Positions 35,916 to 47,886 of a stretch of DNA of 64,000 nt are shown in pieces; position 1 is the first letter of the stretch; each line of letters opens with the position of its first letter. The DNA lies in assembly GCA_002105175.1 (NCBI GenBank), contig MCGE01000007.1:1889876-1953875 (forward strand). The letters are read 5' to 3'. A model generated the notes under the pieces. It was given only the letters and a program-made list of their open reading frames with translations, was not told the DNA's origin and made no database searches. Source of the DNA: Absidia repens (taxonomy: Eukaryota; Mucoromycota; Mucoromycetes; Mucorales; Cunninghamellaceae). The translations under genes and the position numbers were made by a program.

Positions 35916-37713
35916 TTTGATAAGATTGTTTTTTGAAAAAAAGTGAGAGAAAGAAAGGTGAAATGATATTTGCGCTGAAAAAATTTTTTTATTGAAGAGA
36001 TTTTTTCAAATAGCGCGAAGGACAGTCAGAATTGCCGCCACAAAAAATTTCCAGTAGTTCAAATTTTTTCAAAATCGTTCCCAATAAGTTCCTGTAGAAC
36101 GCTCACTCAAAATTGTCCATATTGTCAATGGCATTGATAACCAATATATTCATCCTGGTACTTATATTTTTGTAAAGCTAAACTAGGATTTCGAGTCAAT
36201 GAGAAAAAAAAAAAAATCATGTTACAGGTTTAGGCCAAAGCCACCAGGCGGAGATAACATTCACTTTTGGGCAATCGCCTCTTTTTCCATCTCCTTCCAA
36301 ACCCCCCCCTTTTTTTTTTTTTTTTATTGCCTTCGACCAATACTTAATGCCCAAATTATACATTGTACTAGGATTAAGACCTATTATAAATGTACCGACA
36401 GACTGAAGAAGTACGATAACAAGACACTCAACTATACAGAAAAATTGATACACAATCTGTTTACTTTCTACGACTTGGAAGCAGCTTGAAGTACTGCCGA
36501 ATTGGATGATCAACAACATTCATGGCGGTAGCCGCAACATTATAAGTCAAACCACCTTCGAAAATGATATACTTTTTAAGGAAGACGATGAAGAACAAAG
36601 TGAATATACTGGGACTGGATAGGCCAGCAACTCGTGGCGATCTGGAATGGAGCACTTTGGAAACGGGGCTTGGAAATATCATGTTTCATCAACACTCCTC
36701 AAAACGCGCAACATAAATAATCCTTCTACGGCGATGACACCGGTGCCACCATCAATACCTATAAAAATGACTTCCTTCACTTCATCTCTTCTGTCCTTCA
36801 AATTACCCCTTTATTTAGCTATAGTTATACATTGCATGGCTCTTTTGATCACACAACTTCGTCATTTAGTCTTCATTACCTTTTTTTTTTTTTACATATG
36901 GAAACATTGCTTTGTATCTTCATCTCCCTTTTTTATTCAATAAAATTCTGCCATGCAGTTGCAAACATAAGTGTTGGGTCTTTATTGAAAAATTGTTGAC
37001 GATGGATTCAATAGGGGACGGTAGCGGCGCAATGTTGCTAGGTGAGGAGTGGAATTGAATATTGATATGAAGAAAAATATCACTATTTTAGTCTTACCCG
37101 TTATTTGGAAATGAGCAGAGATGGAGGAGGGATAGAGATAGCAATGGCCTGTAGGATATGTCACGTAAAAAGAAAAAGAGGGTAGGTAGCTACTGTGTTG
37201 GGGAACATGTAAAGGAAAATTGCATGAAAAGTGGAGTTTGAATGCTTAGAAACGAAGCAGAATGTTGGTAGTGATTGAATCATGCATGCTGGGAAGCTTT
37301 TTTTTTTGTCTTTCTTTGACAGGATCTTTTTTTTTTTTTTTTTTTTTGAAGCGCAAAAGGCGGGAGACTGGCCAGTGCCACCATCTTCTTTTTCTTCATT
37401 TTCATTTTGCATTGTTACTGACGTCAGTTGCTAAGAGTACAGGGCGCCGCTTTCTCACTTTAGAAATGCTATTGATCATCAGGAAATACGTGATCATATT
37501 CTCTCATAATGTAGGGGTTGGAATGCTATGGTGATGGGGTCTCGTTTTATCTCAAATTTTGGAGGTAATGTTAGGTGCACCACGTGAATGATAGAAAAAG
37601 CCACGACCAGGCATTATTTTTTTTTGAAAAACCGCTCGCTTGTTTACAAATTTTACTTTTGTCCCCCTTTCTTTTTTCTTTTTTATACTTTATAAATTTG
37701 ACGCGCGCTCATC
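35916..37713. other. Intergenic between uS15 and the Tom20 fusion
   Basis: Mostly A/T-rich. A perfect CACGTG lies at 37581-37586, about 130 bp before the Tom20-fusion start, and could be a bHLH site. One low-confidence small frame on the minus strand is listed separately. Confidence 0.45.
36461..36682 (-). CDS. Possible small membrane protein (uncertain)
   Basis: A 73-codon frame with a hydrophobic segment (IFTLFFIVFLKKYIIF) and a non-repetitive C-terminal half ending LLPSRRK. Its codon use looks less random than other frames nearby. There is no family match that I recognise, no poly(A) signal seen downstream and no supported upstream exon. It could equally be a chance frame. Confidence 0.2.
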   Translation of the reverse strand: MIFPSPVSKVLHSRSPRVAGLSSPSIFTLFFIVFLKKYIIFEGGLTYNVAATAMNVVDHPIRQYFKLLPSRRK

Positions 37714-38525
37714 ATGCCTTTACAATCCAAACAAGTTGCTCTTATAGCGGCCGGTGTTGCCGTCACTGCAGGTGTTGGTTATTTGGTATACTTTGATCAC
37801 AAACGAAGAAACGATCCTAACTTCCGGAAACAACTTAGTAAGTAATTGCTTATTGCCCCGAAGGTCTTCCAAGTGTTAACCGTTGAATTTTTTTCTTAAT
37901 ACATCGAAAATAATAGAAAAGGAACGCAAGAAGATTGCCAAGAAGGAAAAGGTGGAAAAGGAACAAGCTGATAAAGGTGTCAAAGATCTGGTTGAACATG
38001 TGATTCGTTTGGCTGATCAAGAGACCTTCCCTTCCTCGCCCGAAGAAAAAGAAAAGTACTTTATGGCTCAAGTTGCTAAAGGTGAAACCTTCTGTACTCA
38101 AGGTAAAGTAAGAAAATATAGGCGCACACTCCCGTTTACTATCACACACTCACACATTTTCCCTATTTTTTTTTAAAGGCCCTTCCTCATACGAAGATGC
38201 CGTGCTGCCTTTCTATCTTGCGTTGAAGGTTTATCCTGCGCCTTTGGAACTAATCATGATTTATCAAAAGACCGTACCTGAACCTGTGTTCCAAATTCTG
38301 GTGACGATTATGGCCAAGGAACAAAACAACCGCGTGAACACTTTCTATGAACAATTCCCGGGTTCTGAAACTGGGTTGACTTTGGGTGAAATTCCTGTGG
38401 ACACTAATGCTGAAGGGAAAACTATCGTTCGTCGTGGTCTGGTTGCTGAAAAAGATTTTGATGAAGGTGATGTCCTCTTTACTGAAGCACCTCTGGTATC
38501 TGCCTTATTCCCATCATTGGAAGTA

Positions 38526-38562
<37 letters not shown>

Positions 38563-39772
38563 AATCTATGACAATGAATGGTTTGTGTGCTGAACTGATC
38601 GACTAATAAAATTCCCTTTATCTTCCCCTCCCCTCTCCAAAAAAATAGGGTGTGTACTGTCATCATTGTTTGAAATTGGTTGACGAAAACGACAAAACAG
38701 GGTGTGAAGACTGTGACTTTGTGGTATTCTGTAGCAAAGACTGTCAAGAACAATCAACTGGGTATCACAAGTACATTTGCAGCAAAAACAAAGCGACAAC
38801 GAAGAAGGATGATACAACCACTAGTGGGGAACCTGAAGATCAAGACGCTGCAGCTGATACAACAGATAGCAAGGTGGTAGCCTTCAAGGACTATGCTCGT
38901 GAACACCAAAGAATGTACCCATTGATGATTGCCGAATTTTTATCTGCCATGGTGTCTGAAGAAAAAGAACGAACTAAAAATGGTGAAGCGGACAACAACA
39001 AGACATTTACTTCGTGGGATCATGTGGATCGCTTCCGTTACTTGGATATTCAAGCTACCGAAACCACCAATACTGAAATCGAATTGATCAAGGCCTTTTT
39101 GGACCCCAAGGTGCAAGGCGTCTCAGATTTCTTGTCTGACCAAATCTATTTGATGCTGAAAGGTAAATTATTGTACAACGCCTATGCAATTGAAACTGCT
39201 GAATCGCCTTTGGATGTGCCTGTAAGTGATATTAGACAAAAAAAGGCACCGGGGGGAGGCTTTATTATTATGGTACAGGTATTCAACAGGGTCCATTTCT
39301 CACTTTTTTTTTAAAGATCTCTGAAGAACATGCGCGTGCAACATCGTCTGGAAAAAACAGCGTGGGTGCCGGTCTTTACAAGTTAGCCACCTACCTCGGA
39401 CAAGCTGGTGACAACAATGCCAACACCAAGGTGATTTTTGAAAACAACAACCATCAACTTACCGTGATCGCCACGAAGACCATTGCCAAAGGGGATGAAA
39501 TCAAGACAACATATACCTTACCTGTATTAACTGCGGCCGGAACAGTAGAAACAAAAACGGAGGGAGAACAACAAAAGCCATCTGAAGAAAAGCAAGACGT
39601 CGCTGCCCACCAGCAAGAACAAGTCGCCGAAAAACAAGACACTGTCCAACAACAAGACCAGACTGAAGAAACACACCATTCTATCGAACATGTCGAAGTT
39701 GAAGAAGAAAACCATGATATCCCTCAACATCATGAACAACAACCTTTTGAAACGCAAGAACTCGAAGAATAA
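37714..39772 (+). CDS. TOM20: Tom20-MYND-SET fusion protein
   Basis: Five exons, 37714-37837, 37917-38102, 38179-38522, 38649-39221, 39317-39772, all frames compatible, 560 residues. Residues 1-150 are a complete Tom20 mitochondrial import receptor: N-terminal anchor at about 8-25, YFDHKRRNDPNFRK, and the presequence-binding domain with FYLALKVYPAPLELIMIYQKTVPEPVF. Next comes a SMYD-type split SET domain: the SET-N strand RRGLVAEKDFDEGDVLFTEAPLVS, then an intact MYND zinc finger (C222, C225, C237, C240, C246, C250, H258, C262), then SET-I and SET-C. In SET-C the catalytic NHSCxPN motif is replaced by LGQAGDNNAN (436-445), while GDEIKTTY (468-475) keeps the GEEI..Y pattern. The C-terminus is a Glu/Gln-rich tail. 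It probably sits in the outer membrane facing the cytosol. Methyltransferase activity is doubtful. Confidence 0.93.
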
Positions 39773-40067
39773 GGAATGGCCAAAAAACCAAAAAAACCAT
39801 AAAAAAATTAGGGCTCAATAGTATTTTAGATATTCTTTTAGTTGTATTTTAGTGACGTCCAATCAGGACTGGTAGTATTTTATATAGTCATGTATTTTGA
39901 AAATGGAAATAAAGGTTATATTTTTTTTTATTCGTTTCACATTAATGGTGTGGGTATTTATACACAATGAATCTTTTAGTAGGGGGAAGGGGACAGGCAT
40001 CAAGGGATGAAGTTTGTTGTCAATGAGAAGATGATTGTATGATATGGCTGAGGGGAAAAAATATACG

Positions 40068-40400
40068 TTAGTTATAATGAGAAATCCAGCATGGTGTGAT
40101 ATAATTCATTATTTTTTCTCTCAATGATATTTGATGAGGAACCAGATTAGAGATGCTCGTTGTATACATATCATCATCATCGTCATCAACGATGTTGGAA
40201 ATGCCATCGACATTGAGCCAATGGTTCTCCAGGGCATGATTGTGTAGTTTTATATGATCAGCCCCATCAACTGCTACGGCAAATGGTTGGCCTTGATCAT
40301 CTAACCATACATGTGGTATAGTTGGTAGAGCCTGGATGATGAAATTGATTAAACAGAAGGAGACCCATAATGTCATACTATAATACAATACTGTTTTCAT
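40068..40400 (-). CDS. Small secreted protein, hypothetical
   Basis: Intronless, 110 residues. An N-terminal hydrophobic segment (LWVSFCLINFIIQA) ends near residue 24 and looks like a signal peptide or anchor. The mature part contains PHVWLDDQGQPFAVAVDGADHIKL and a run of six Asp. There are few cysteines, so it is not a classic cysteine-rich effector. TATA-like sequence (ATATATAAAAG on the plus strand) lies about 25 bases upstream. Function unknown. Confidence 0.55.
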   Translation of the reverse strand: MKTVLYYSMTLWVSFCLINFIIQALPTIPHVWLDDQGQPFAVAVDGADHIKLHNHALENHWLNVDGISNIVDDDDDDMYTTSISNLVPHQISLREKIMNYITPCWISHYN

Positions 40401-40836
40401 TTAGAAAGATATAACAATATACAATATATATAAAAGAGTGAACAAACAATCTCCATTTTTATATCGTTTATATGTCTTTATCTGAAGCCTGGGATTTGCA
40501 TTCTACTTTTGTTCCATCAGAATACTATCCTATGTGATACAAAAGAACCATAATGATTGTGATTGTAACCTGCGAAAATCTGGTCATCCTTTTTTTTATT
40601 TTTATTTTTTCTATTCTTTTTTGATAGAGTCATAGGAGCGATCCCACTCACTTGATCAATTGATTTACCAGACACACACACACACACAAAGAGATATACA
40701 CATTAATAAATAAAAAAAAAACGAGATGATAATAAATCTATTGTTTTATTCATTAGAGATATATATAAAAAAAAAACGGGGAAATGGGGGAGGGGAAAAG
40801 ATATATAATAGCAACACTACTGCATGAATAAACTAA
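40401..40836. other. Intergenic
   Basis: Promoter side of the small secreted gene and 3' flank of the next gene. A CA microsatellite occupies about 40672-40687. Nothing else seen. Confidence 0.5.
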
Positions 40837-41783
40837 CTAAACTACGGAAGGGGAAGAGTTTGAGGAAGAGGGTGCTATTGTGTATTTCCAGTGCTTAAAG
40901 GTGAGCCAGCGTTTACGCTGCCGTTGTTCATCCGTGATTTGTTCCCCAGTGGAGTGTCGTCGACCATGATAGACAGGAGGCGGATGCATCGTAGAAGGTG
41001 AGATGCTTGTTGACAAATGTGTTCCTTCTGGTTGATCCTTCTTAGTTGTCGTATCCATATCGTTGTCTGTGGCATGATCATGATCATCATTATCGTCGCT
41101 CTCGTCGTCCTCGTCGTCGAAACGGGTACATATCACCATGACGTTTTCGTCAAAACTAACTTTGCGTTGTCGTCGGTTGATGTATAATTGATGCTTTTTT
41201 GGAAAAGTGGGTAAATTTTTCAAAAGGTCCGAAGATGAATGGGCAAAAAAAGGGGACGGCGTTGTCGCTGAGAGGATGAAGAGGATGAAGAGTAGGATGG
41301 TTGATGTTGGTGTGCGGCGCTATTTAAAAATGACGATGACGATTGAAAAGCTGCAACAGCTGCAGCGGTTGCCACTTTCCTTGACGTCGGGGACGCTGCT
41401 GTTGATAGGGTGTTAGGTGAGGATAAGCCCTGTGGTGATAATGATGTTGCTGTAGGATGAATGTCCTGGGGTAATTTTTGTTGCCGAATAAAGGAGAGTG
41501 GCGAATTGACTGGTGCTTTACTATAAAATTCGACAATAAAAAGACGACAGAAGAGTGAGTACATAATATAAATGTATTTTTAGAGACACATCACTGCTAC
41601 TGGCTTGATGCTGTTCCTTGTAACTTACCAATGTTGGCGAGGTACAGAGGGTATGATTTTTTTCGTTGCTTGGTATTTTTGAGATGGACGAGAAGGAGTT
41701 TTATTCATTGACTGATAAAAATGGTAGTGCGACAATTCACCAATCACCAAAGTATTATTTGGGGCATGCGCAATGACCGACAT
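40837..41783 (-). CDS. Putative PP1-binding protein (RVxF motif), frame break
   Basis: Exon 1 is 41783-41629 (MSVIAHAPNNT...). Exon 2 starts at 41520 after a clean TTTTATAG acceptor and is Ser/Pro/Ala-rich. Its frame stops at 41220, but the next frame continues as SSSDLLKNLPTFPKKHQLYINRRQRKVSFDENVMVI, so the product looks continuous with one extra base. The switch can be placed at the T7 run near 41250. RKVSF is a canonical PP1 catalytic-subunit docking motif, followed by an acidic D/E/H stretch as in fungal PP1 targeting subunits. No intron with a proper donor explains the shift. It could be a sequencing indel, a recent pseudogene, or an unrecognised splice. About 275 residues if joined. Family not identified. 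Confidence 0.6.
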
Positions 41784-42335
41784 GTTGTTCTCCTTTCAAT
41801 ACATGTACAAATAAATGAAATATTTGAATAAAAGAAACAGAAAGGGGAAGAGATAAAAAAGTAAAAAATAAATAAAATCCAAAAACCAAGCTCCGCCAAC
41901 GGATTCGCCAGAACCTCACATGCAAAAAACCCTAGTTGCAAAACGACAGCGATAATTAACCTAAAAAAATCAAGTGTATGTGTCACCAATCAATAGAATG
42001 ATGATATAGTTTCATCCATTTTGATAAATTGAATTTGAACTAACCAACTAATAACACAACGGATCATCGAAAAAAGTCACTTTAGCGTCATTCATGTCGT
42101 TCTTTCTTCATGCATTGGTATCCTACATACATGACACCGCTTGTCGATCCCAGAAAACAAAAACAAAACAACAACACAACATAAAAAGCCAAGCCATACA
42201 AGAGTGATAATGAACATCATTTTTTTTTATTCGAAATAATATATAAAGGGGGGATAAACTAAACTAAAACTGTAAAGAGGATGATGATGTCAATAAAAGG
42301 GGTGTAAATGATAAAAGGGCATATTGTGTAAGATT
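41784..42335. other. Intergenic between PP1-motif gene and SEC21
   Basis: A/T-rich; contains the promoter of the minus-strand gene at 41783 and the 3' flank of SEC21. Short frames are unsupported. Confidence 0.5.
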
Positions 42336-45300
42336 CTAAGCTATGGCAGAAAGGACCATTTGAGTAGTAAACGCATCTTGACTTCGTACTGCCAATTCGA
42401 AGGCCACACCAGTAGCATTACTAAATGTCATGCGACAGCGAGCCAGTACCTTGATTCCACCAAGGAAAGTTCCTGCTAACAACAATGTATGTACACTAGC
42501 GCTCTTGGGCAATGCACTGTCTTCCAAAGCTTGCATGCCAAGTAAGTCAAGAATAGAACCACACGCAACTATATACAGTAAAGACAGCAAAAATTAGTCG
42601 AACGCCATCTTCCCTCCCCTTTTTTTCTTCTTCTTCTTACCCTTTAAACTTGGTGCCTTTTCTTTGTCCAGAGCAAAGGTTTCCACCAATTCATTTTCAA
42701 GTGCTTCCCACTCTTGTGTAAACTGAGAAGTGTAGTTGGGTCGAATATAATCACTAACCAATATTTCGATATCTTCTACTTGATATTCATCATCGTAACC
42801 TTCAGGATCGGGTTCACCAGTTGTAGGATCACAATCCCTGACATCGAATTTCAATGTATTGGAGAAGGTGCCTAAATAAATATATAAAAAAGTCAATTAA
42901 AAAACCACAACCTTTCCATCGTCCTCTGTCTGACTCGTATACCAACTTACCAACAGCCAAATCTTCAGGATCTTCTTGTTCAAAAGCCACATAGATATAG
43001 CCTGGTACATTATATTCCAATTTTGGTGCAGGGATTTCCACAACTTGGGCCAAAGGTGCATCATCCATGGGTTGCATTACCATATGTACATTTTCCAAAA
43101 GTTGATCATTCAAAGTGTTAGTGCAGTTGAATTGGAATATGACGTGTCGGGCAAATGTATGTTTCACGCAATGGACTACATATTCAGTTTCGCTTTCAGT
43201 TAATGGCACAGGTTTTCCGGAACTCTTGAACAAGGTACCGAATTGTTGGAAGACTGGAATTTGAGCCAATTGTTCAGCATAAACCGCCTGTTGATCCAAA
43301 CTACCAGCAAAGTCATGATGATGTGTTGTGGTTGGTCCAGCAGAAATTGATGGTGAGCCGCTGGCGCCATTCATGCCTACTGAAGCTGCTGTTCCAGTCA
43401 GAGAGGGTGTGGAAGGACTGATAATATCTTGGGTGCGCAATCGGCGACGTTCGTCTTCTTCTTGAGCCTTGCTGATTACTGGGACACCACTAAGATCAAA
43501 TTCCTTGTCGTTGGACAGCGGGCTATTCACATATTCGACCAGCTGGCGTTCCAGAGTTGGTAGAGCATAGGTGGCATCTGAGAAATAAAATAAAAATTGA
43601 AAGATTGTTGTAAGTATTAACGTCCATCATGATTTTTTCCTTTTTTTTTTTGTGATTACCATCTTGAACATATTGTTTCGCAATGTCTTCATTTTCCATA
43701 AGTGCCAAATACAAAGTAGCACGATCGCGAACTTCATCATCAACGTCGTCCAAACATCTATTATGGATATATAAAAGGATATAAGTCGAATGCTGTCACA
43801 CTTCCATAATATTCAGTAAAATCTTTTAGACTTTTACCTTGTAAGCAGCACCTTGACACTTTGTTTTACAAGCACATCAGATACATTGACGCCAAATTTG
43901 GCAAGTGCACTAACAGCAGCAGCACGGACGATGGAATTTTCCAGAATTACACGGTTGTAGATGTAGCGGATGTATTTTGTAGGTGTTGCGGCTTTGGGTC
44001 CTTCTACACCAAGAACGTGGAGAATGCGCACAGAGAGTTTGGTAAATTCACAATCTTCAATAAATTCGCACAAATGCGAGAGAGCTAGAATGAATGGAAA
44101 TCAATAAAATAAAGAAGTTAAATACCCTATTTCAACCTTCTTCCCCATTTTCCACTCCTTTCCTTTACTTACCAGCATCCTTTGAATCACTAATAAATTT
44201 GACCATATCAAAGATGGCTTCCACCACAGCCTTTTTAAAGTCGTAACCACCTTCATCACGCAAGACACCACTGAGGAAGTTCAACATGACCACTTGCTTG
44301 GCAGGGAACTTGAGACACAAAGATCGAATGGCTTCCACAACAATCACCTTGAATTCGTCAGATATTTCGCTCATAAATCCAGAGATCTGTTTCATCAAGC
44401 GGTCCACAGAGGCTTCGTTTCCGGTCTTTAACAAAGTTGTGATAGCAAAGGTAGCGACGCTTCGGTTTTGATCGGTAATGAGATTTTCCATATCCAAATT
44501 ACAGGGTGATACAGCAGCAGGGTTGGAGAGGGATAACTTGTTCAAAATACGAATGGCTGCAAAGCGGAGTGTTGGTTTGGGCGATGACAAGAAAAGCTGT
44601 AAAACTATCAATAGAAAAAAAAAAAAAAGCAACATGTGAGTTCCTCTAAACCAAGATTCACATCGTATATCAGTTCCGTAGTATGATCTCTCGGCTTACC
44701 AGAAATGGCAGGGTGAAGCTCCTTGATTGATACATCTGGTATTTCACATATAGCACGGGCTGCTTCCAGATTCACCATATCGCTTTTATGTCGCAAATAT
44801 CCTTCCAACAATTCATATATTCTAACGGCGGAGCTATTGTAGTAATGTGAAATATTGAAGTTGTGTGAGACTATTATAAACATTCATCCCTATTGTATAT
44901 ATCCTTTTTTTTTTTTTTTTTTTTGTTCTTACCTTGGGTCTTCTTCCATAACTTTGCAGGCATATCGAATTAAAAGACAAACAGCAGCAGGATTTTTGAG
45001 AGCACTACCACCACCACCGCCAAGAAATCCACTACTACGAGATCCAGAAAATGTTTGAACTAATTTGGTGACAGCCATACGGTCATGCTGACGGATAGCA
45101 TAAAGCAATCCCAGAGAGTGATACTGCGTGATGTTGCTACTGGAGATGACCACAGGGGCGTTATTAGGTTGACCACCGAAGCTTGACATATAGGAAGCAG
45201 CAGAGGACAATCCAGAGCTGGCTGATTTGGCATGGACGGCTTCTTGAACTTCGTTAGACCACCGGCGGACGATATCCTTGGCCACATCAAATAAGTGATA

Positions 45301-46142
45301 GGATGACACCAAGGCAGCAGAAGACACCGAGGGATTCTTGTCAACAATAGACGCCTTGAGGATACGTTCAATACCTTGAATCATGGAGGGCTGAGAAACA
45401 AAAATCAATGGTGAGACAAAATAACAAAAGGTTGCTTGCTATAACAATAAACTTACATCAGTAATCAAGCATAGAGCACGAATGGCGTTGGCCCGATATA
45501 TAGTTTCTTGTTTCGATTGGATATCCTTGATTAAAGACTGGGTCACCATAATCACATCCTCCGCAATTCCTGATAGTTCTTTGATCACAAGGTACATCAT
45601 TTGTCGTAAAGAAGTCTGTCAAAAATAAACAGTTTGAAGTTAGCCATTTGCCCTAGTCATCAAAACAAATACCCCACCCAACCCAACCCTTCATTACAGT
45701 TTCTGTATTATATTCTTTTTTTTTTGGTTTTTTTTTTTTTCCAGAACTTACGTCTTTAGATTGGAAGAGTTTAATAACGTTGAAGAATAGGTCAGTGGCT
45801 TCCTTGGATGCAAAAGGTTCGCCCAGGGATAGCAAGTAAATAATCTTGGTCAAGAGAATGCGACATTTCCGAGCGTTAATTGGCGAGTTGTTGAAGACAC
45901 GAGCTTCCTGTAATACGGCAGTTTTGTCGAGATGATAGAATAACCAATTTCACCTATGTCATAAAGTATCAAATGCAGAATGAGTATACCAAGGAGCACT
46001 TACACGCGTGTCCAACTTCCCCGCCTTTCCCACCCAAATCGCCATCGCAATAAAATAAAAACCGGCGCTATGTATGCCATCTTTTCGCCATGGTAGTTAA
46101 TAATAGATTACCTGAGTCTTCGTCACGTTTGCTATAGCTCAT
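42336..46142 (-). CDS. SEC21: Coatomer subunit gamma (gamma-COP)
   Basis: COPI coat subunit for Golgi-to-ER and intra-Golgi retrograde transport. Exons: 46142-46112, 45953-45752, 45615-45457, 45390-44933, 44833-44700, 44604-44173, 44084-43838, 43757-43660, 43577-42951, 42871-42641, 42568-42336, about 950 residues. It begins [10 protein letters not shown]. Conserved blocks are [56 protein letters not shown], the HEAT-repeat trunk, and the C-terminal appendage with FNCTNTL and the final [15 protein letters not shown]. All junctions from exon 2 onward sum to a multiple of three. Exon 2 itself needs one extra base between its acceptor (45953) and FYHLDK (45940) to join exon 1 in frame; see findings. 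Confidence 0.95.
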
Positions 46143-47319
46143 GTTGAAGTTGGCGTGATTGTGTGTATTGATTTAATAAAAGGATGATAATAGTAGAGGT
46201 GAAAAAAAGATGAGAGGATTTATATCACGGAATCCTTAAATAAAACAGAGGAAGAATAAGGAGGATAATATATAAGTGTGAGTGAATGTGTATCCGTCTC
46301 TTGTGGCAAATGAGCAAGATGGAAGGTTTCAAATAGAATGAAGATGAGGGGAGAGAAGAGAGAGAGGGAGGAGAAAAAAAAAAAAAAAAAGGAAAATCAA
46401 GTGGAAAGGTGGCAAAAAGCCAGAGGTGCGCGGGGATTAAATACCAAATGAGACGAGCTGGCAGTCCCTACTGTCATGCCACAGTGAATATGTACGAATA
46501 TAGATTTTTGTTGACGATGGGTAAATGGCTATATATATAGTATAAGGTGTAAAATATGAATATATGTCAATAATGAGTAAATACTATTGTATTTAAAAAA
46601 ATTGAAATCAAGGTCAAGTATATATCTAAAAAGAAAAAAAGAAACCATAATAGCAATGTATAAGCTAGGGATAGAAGGTATAAGAATTCAAATAAATAAA
46701 TAAATACATTTATGTAGTAAAGACAGAAGATGACAGTCAAAAAGTGGAATACTAGGCAATACTACAGAAATGCCCCAGGAGATAGGAGACAAAGGGAGGT
46801 TTGATTGGCCTATTGTAGTATGTCAGCCAGATCGCTACTGCATCAGATTCTTCCACCAAATAGTGTAATAATAATAATAACAGTAGCAGTAACATAGGCA
46901 GCTGCGAAAGTTGTACAATACTCTTCATCTTGTAGCCTTCACTTTGATACACCAATTTCATTTCATGTATGCTTTCTAATCAGTAAAATAGTCAGTCTAT
47001 CATTAGATGTGCTTGTATATTTTGCTTCAGGGCGACCACCAGACCGTGTATAACCAGAGCCATGCCAGCATCATCAACATGACAACGAGCAAATATCTAT
47101 ACCAACAATATGAAGGTTATCATATTTTTGACAACATTTTTTTCAAGCGCATTTGTAAAGTTTCATGCCATAGCCTTTGCATTTTTTATTTTTATTCACT
47201 GAAGGATATTCGTAAACTGGGATAATGAATATGTACTAGCAAAAGGTGAAGAAGCAAGTGGAAGGAAGGCTCTATGCAAGAAAATATGAAGGAGACTAAT
47301 GGGAAAAAAAAACAAGTCA
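46143..47319. other. Intergenic upstream of SEC21
   Basis: Contains A/G-rich tracts (46320-46400) and TA-rich sequence. A minus-strand frame at 46752-46961 is a poly-Leu run from an AAT-type repeat and is not called. Nothing else supported. Confidence 0.45.
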
Positions 47320-47580
47320 TATTTTAGTCAGATGTAGAAGTAAACTATGTTAAACTAATAATAGGCCAAGCCAACAGAGATTTCCATAACAATAGTATCC
47401 AATGTGAGACTCATCTAATTTGTGGTGACCCCAAATCACGAATTCAAAATGACAGAGTTTCCCCATATGTGTTTGTCTTGTATTTTCAAAATGCCCCTGA
47501 TTCAGAGTCTAACCACTAATCCAAGACCAACATCACTTTACTGAGACCTCAATGAAGTTGATAAATTGAGCAATAATAAA
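47320..47580 (-). repeat. Family A repeat, divergent subfamily, copy 9 (minus strand)
   Basis: On the minus strand: CTTGGATTAGTGGTTAGAC, TGAATCAGGGGCATTTTG, CATATGGGGAAACTCTG, TCATTTTGAATTCGTGATTT, then GTTGGCTTGGCC and CTAAAATATGACTTG. It pairs best with copy 5 at 27.5 kb. Confidence 0.75.
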
Positions 47581-47886
47581 AAAAATAATAACAGAATGTC
47601 ACTGTCGTTCCATATTTAGTAAGTGGACTGATAATTCGGCTAAATATTTATAAGCGACGATAAAAATAGCGGTGTTTATAAAATATGCATGAAATAACCC
47701 CCAGACAAATCCAACAAGATAGAAATGATATATGATACTAACGTTTGTTTTGGTTTTTATTAGAGTAAGAATATAAAACAGTAGAAAAAACAAAATAAAA
47801 CAAAGGTACCAACAATAAACATATATATATATATATAAAAGACAATACACTAAACTATAAAGGTATGGCAAAAAAAAGTAGCCATT

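Noticed and set aside
36690..36790. Minus-strand GIDGGTG stretch resembling the start of an FGGY sugar kinase
   Set aside because: The frame is only about 30 codons, flanked by stops, and no following kinase sequence could be joined.
46752..46961. Minus-strand frame with nine consecutive Leu
   Set aside because: The Leu run comes from a TAA/ATT trinucleotide repeat; no promoter, splice or family evidence.
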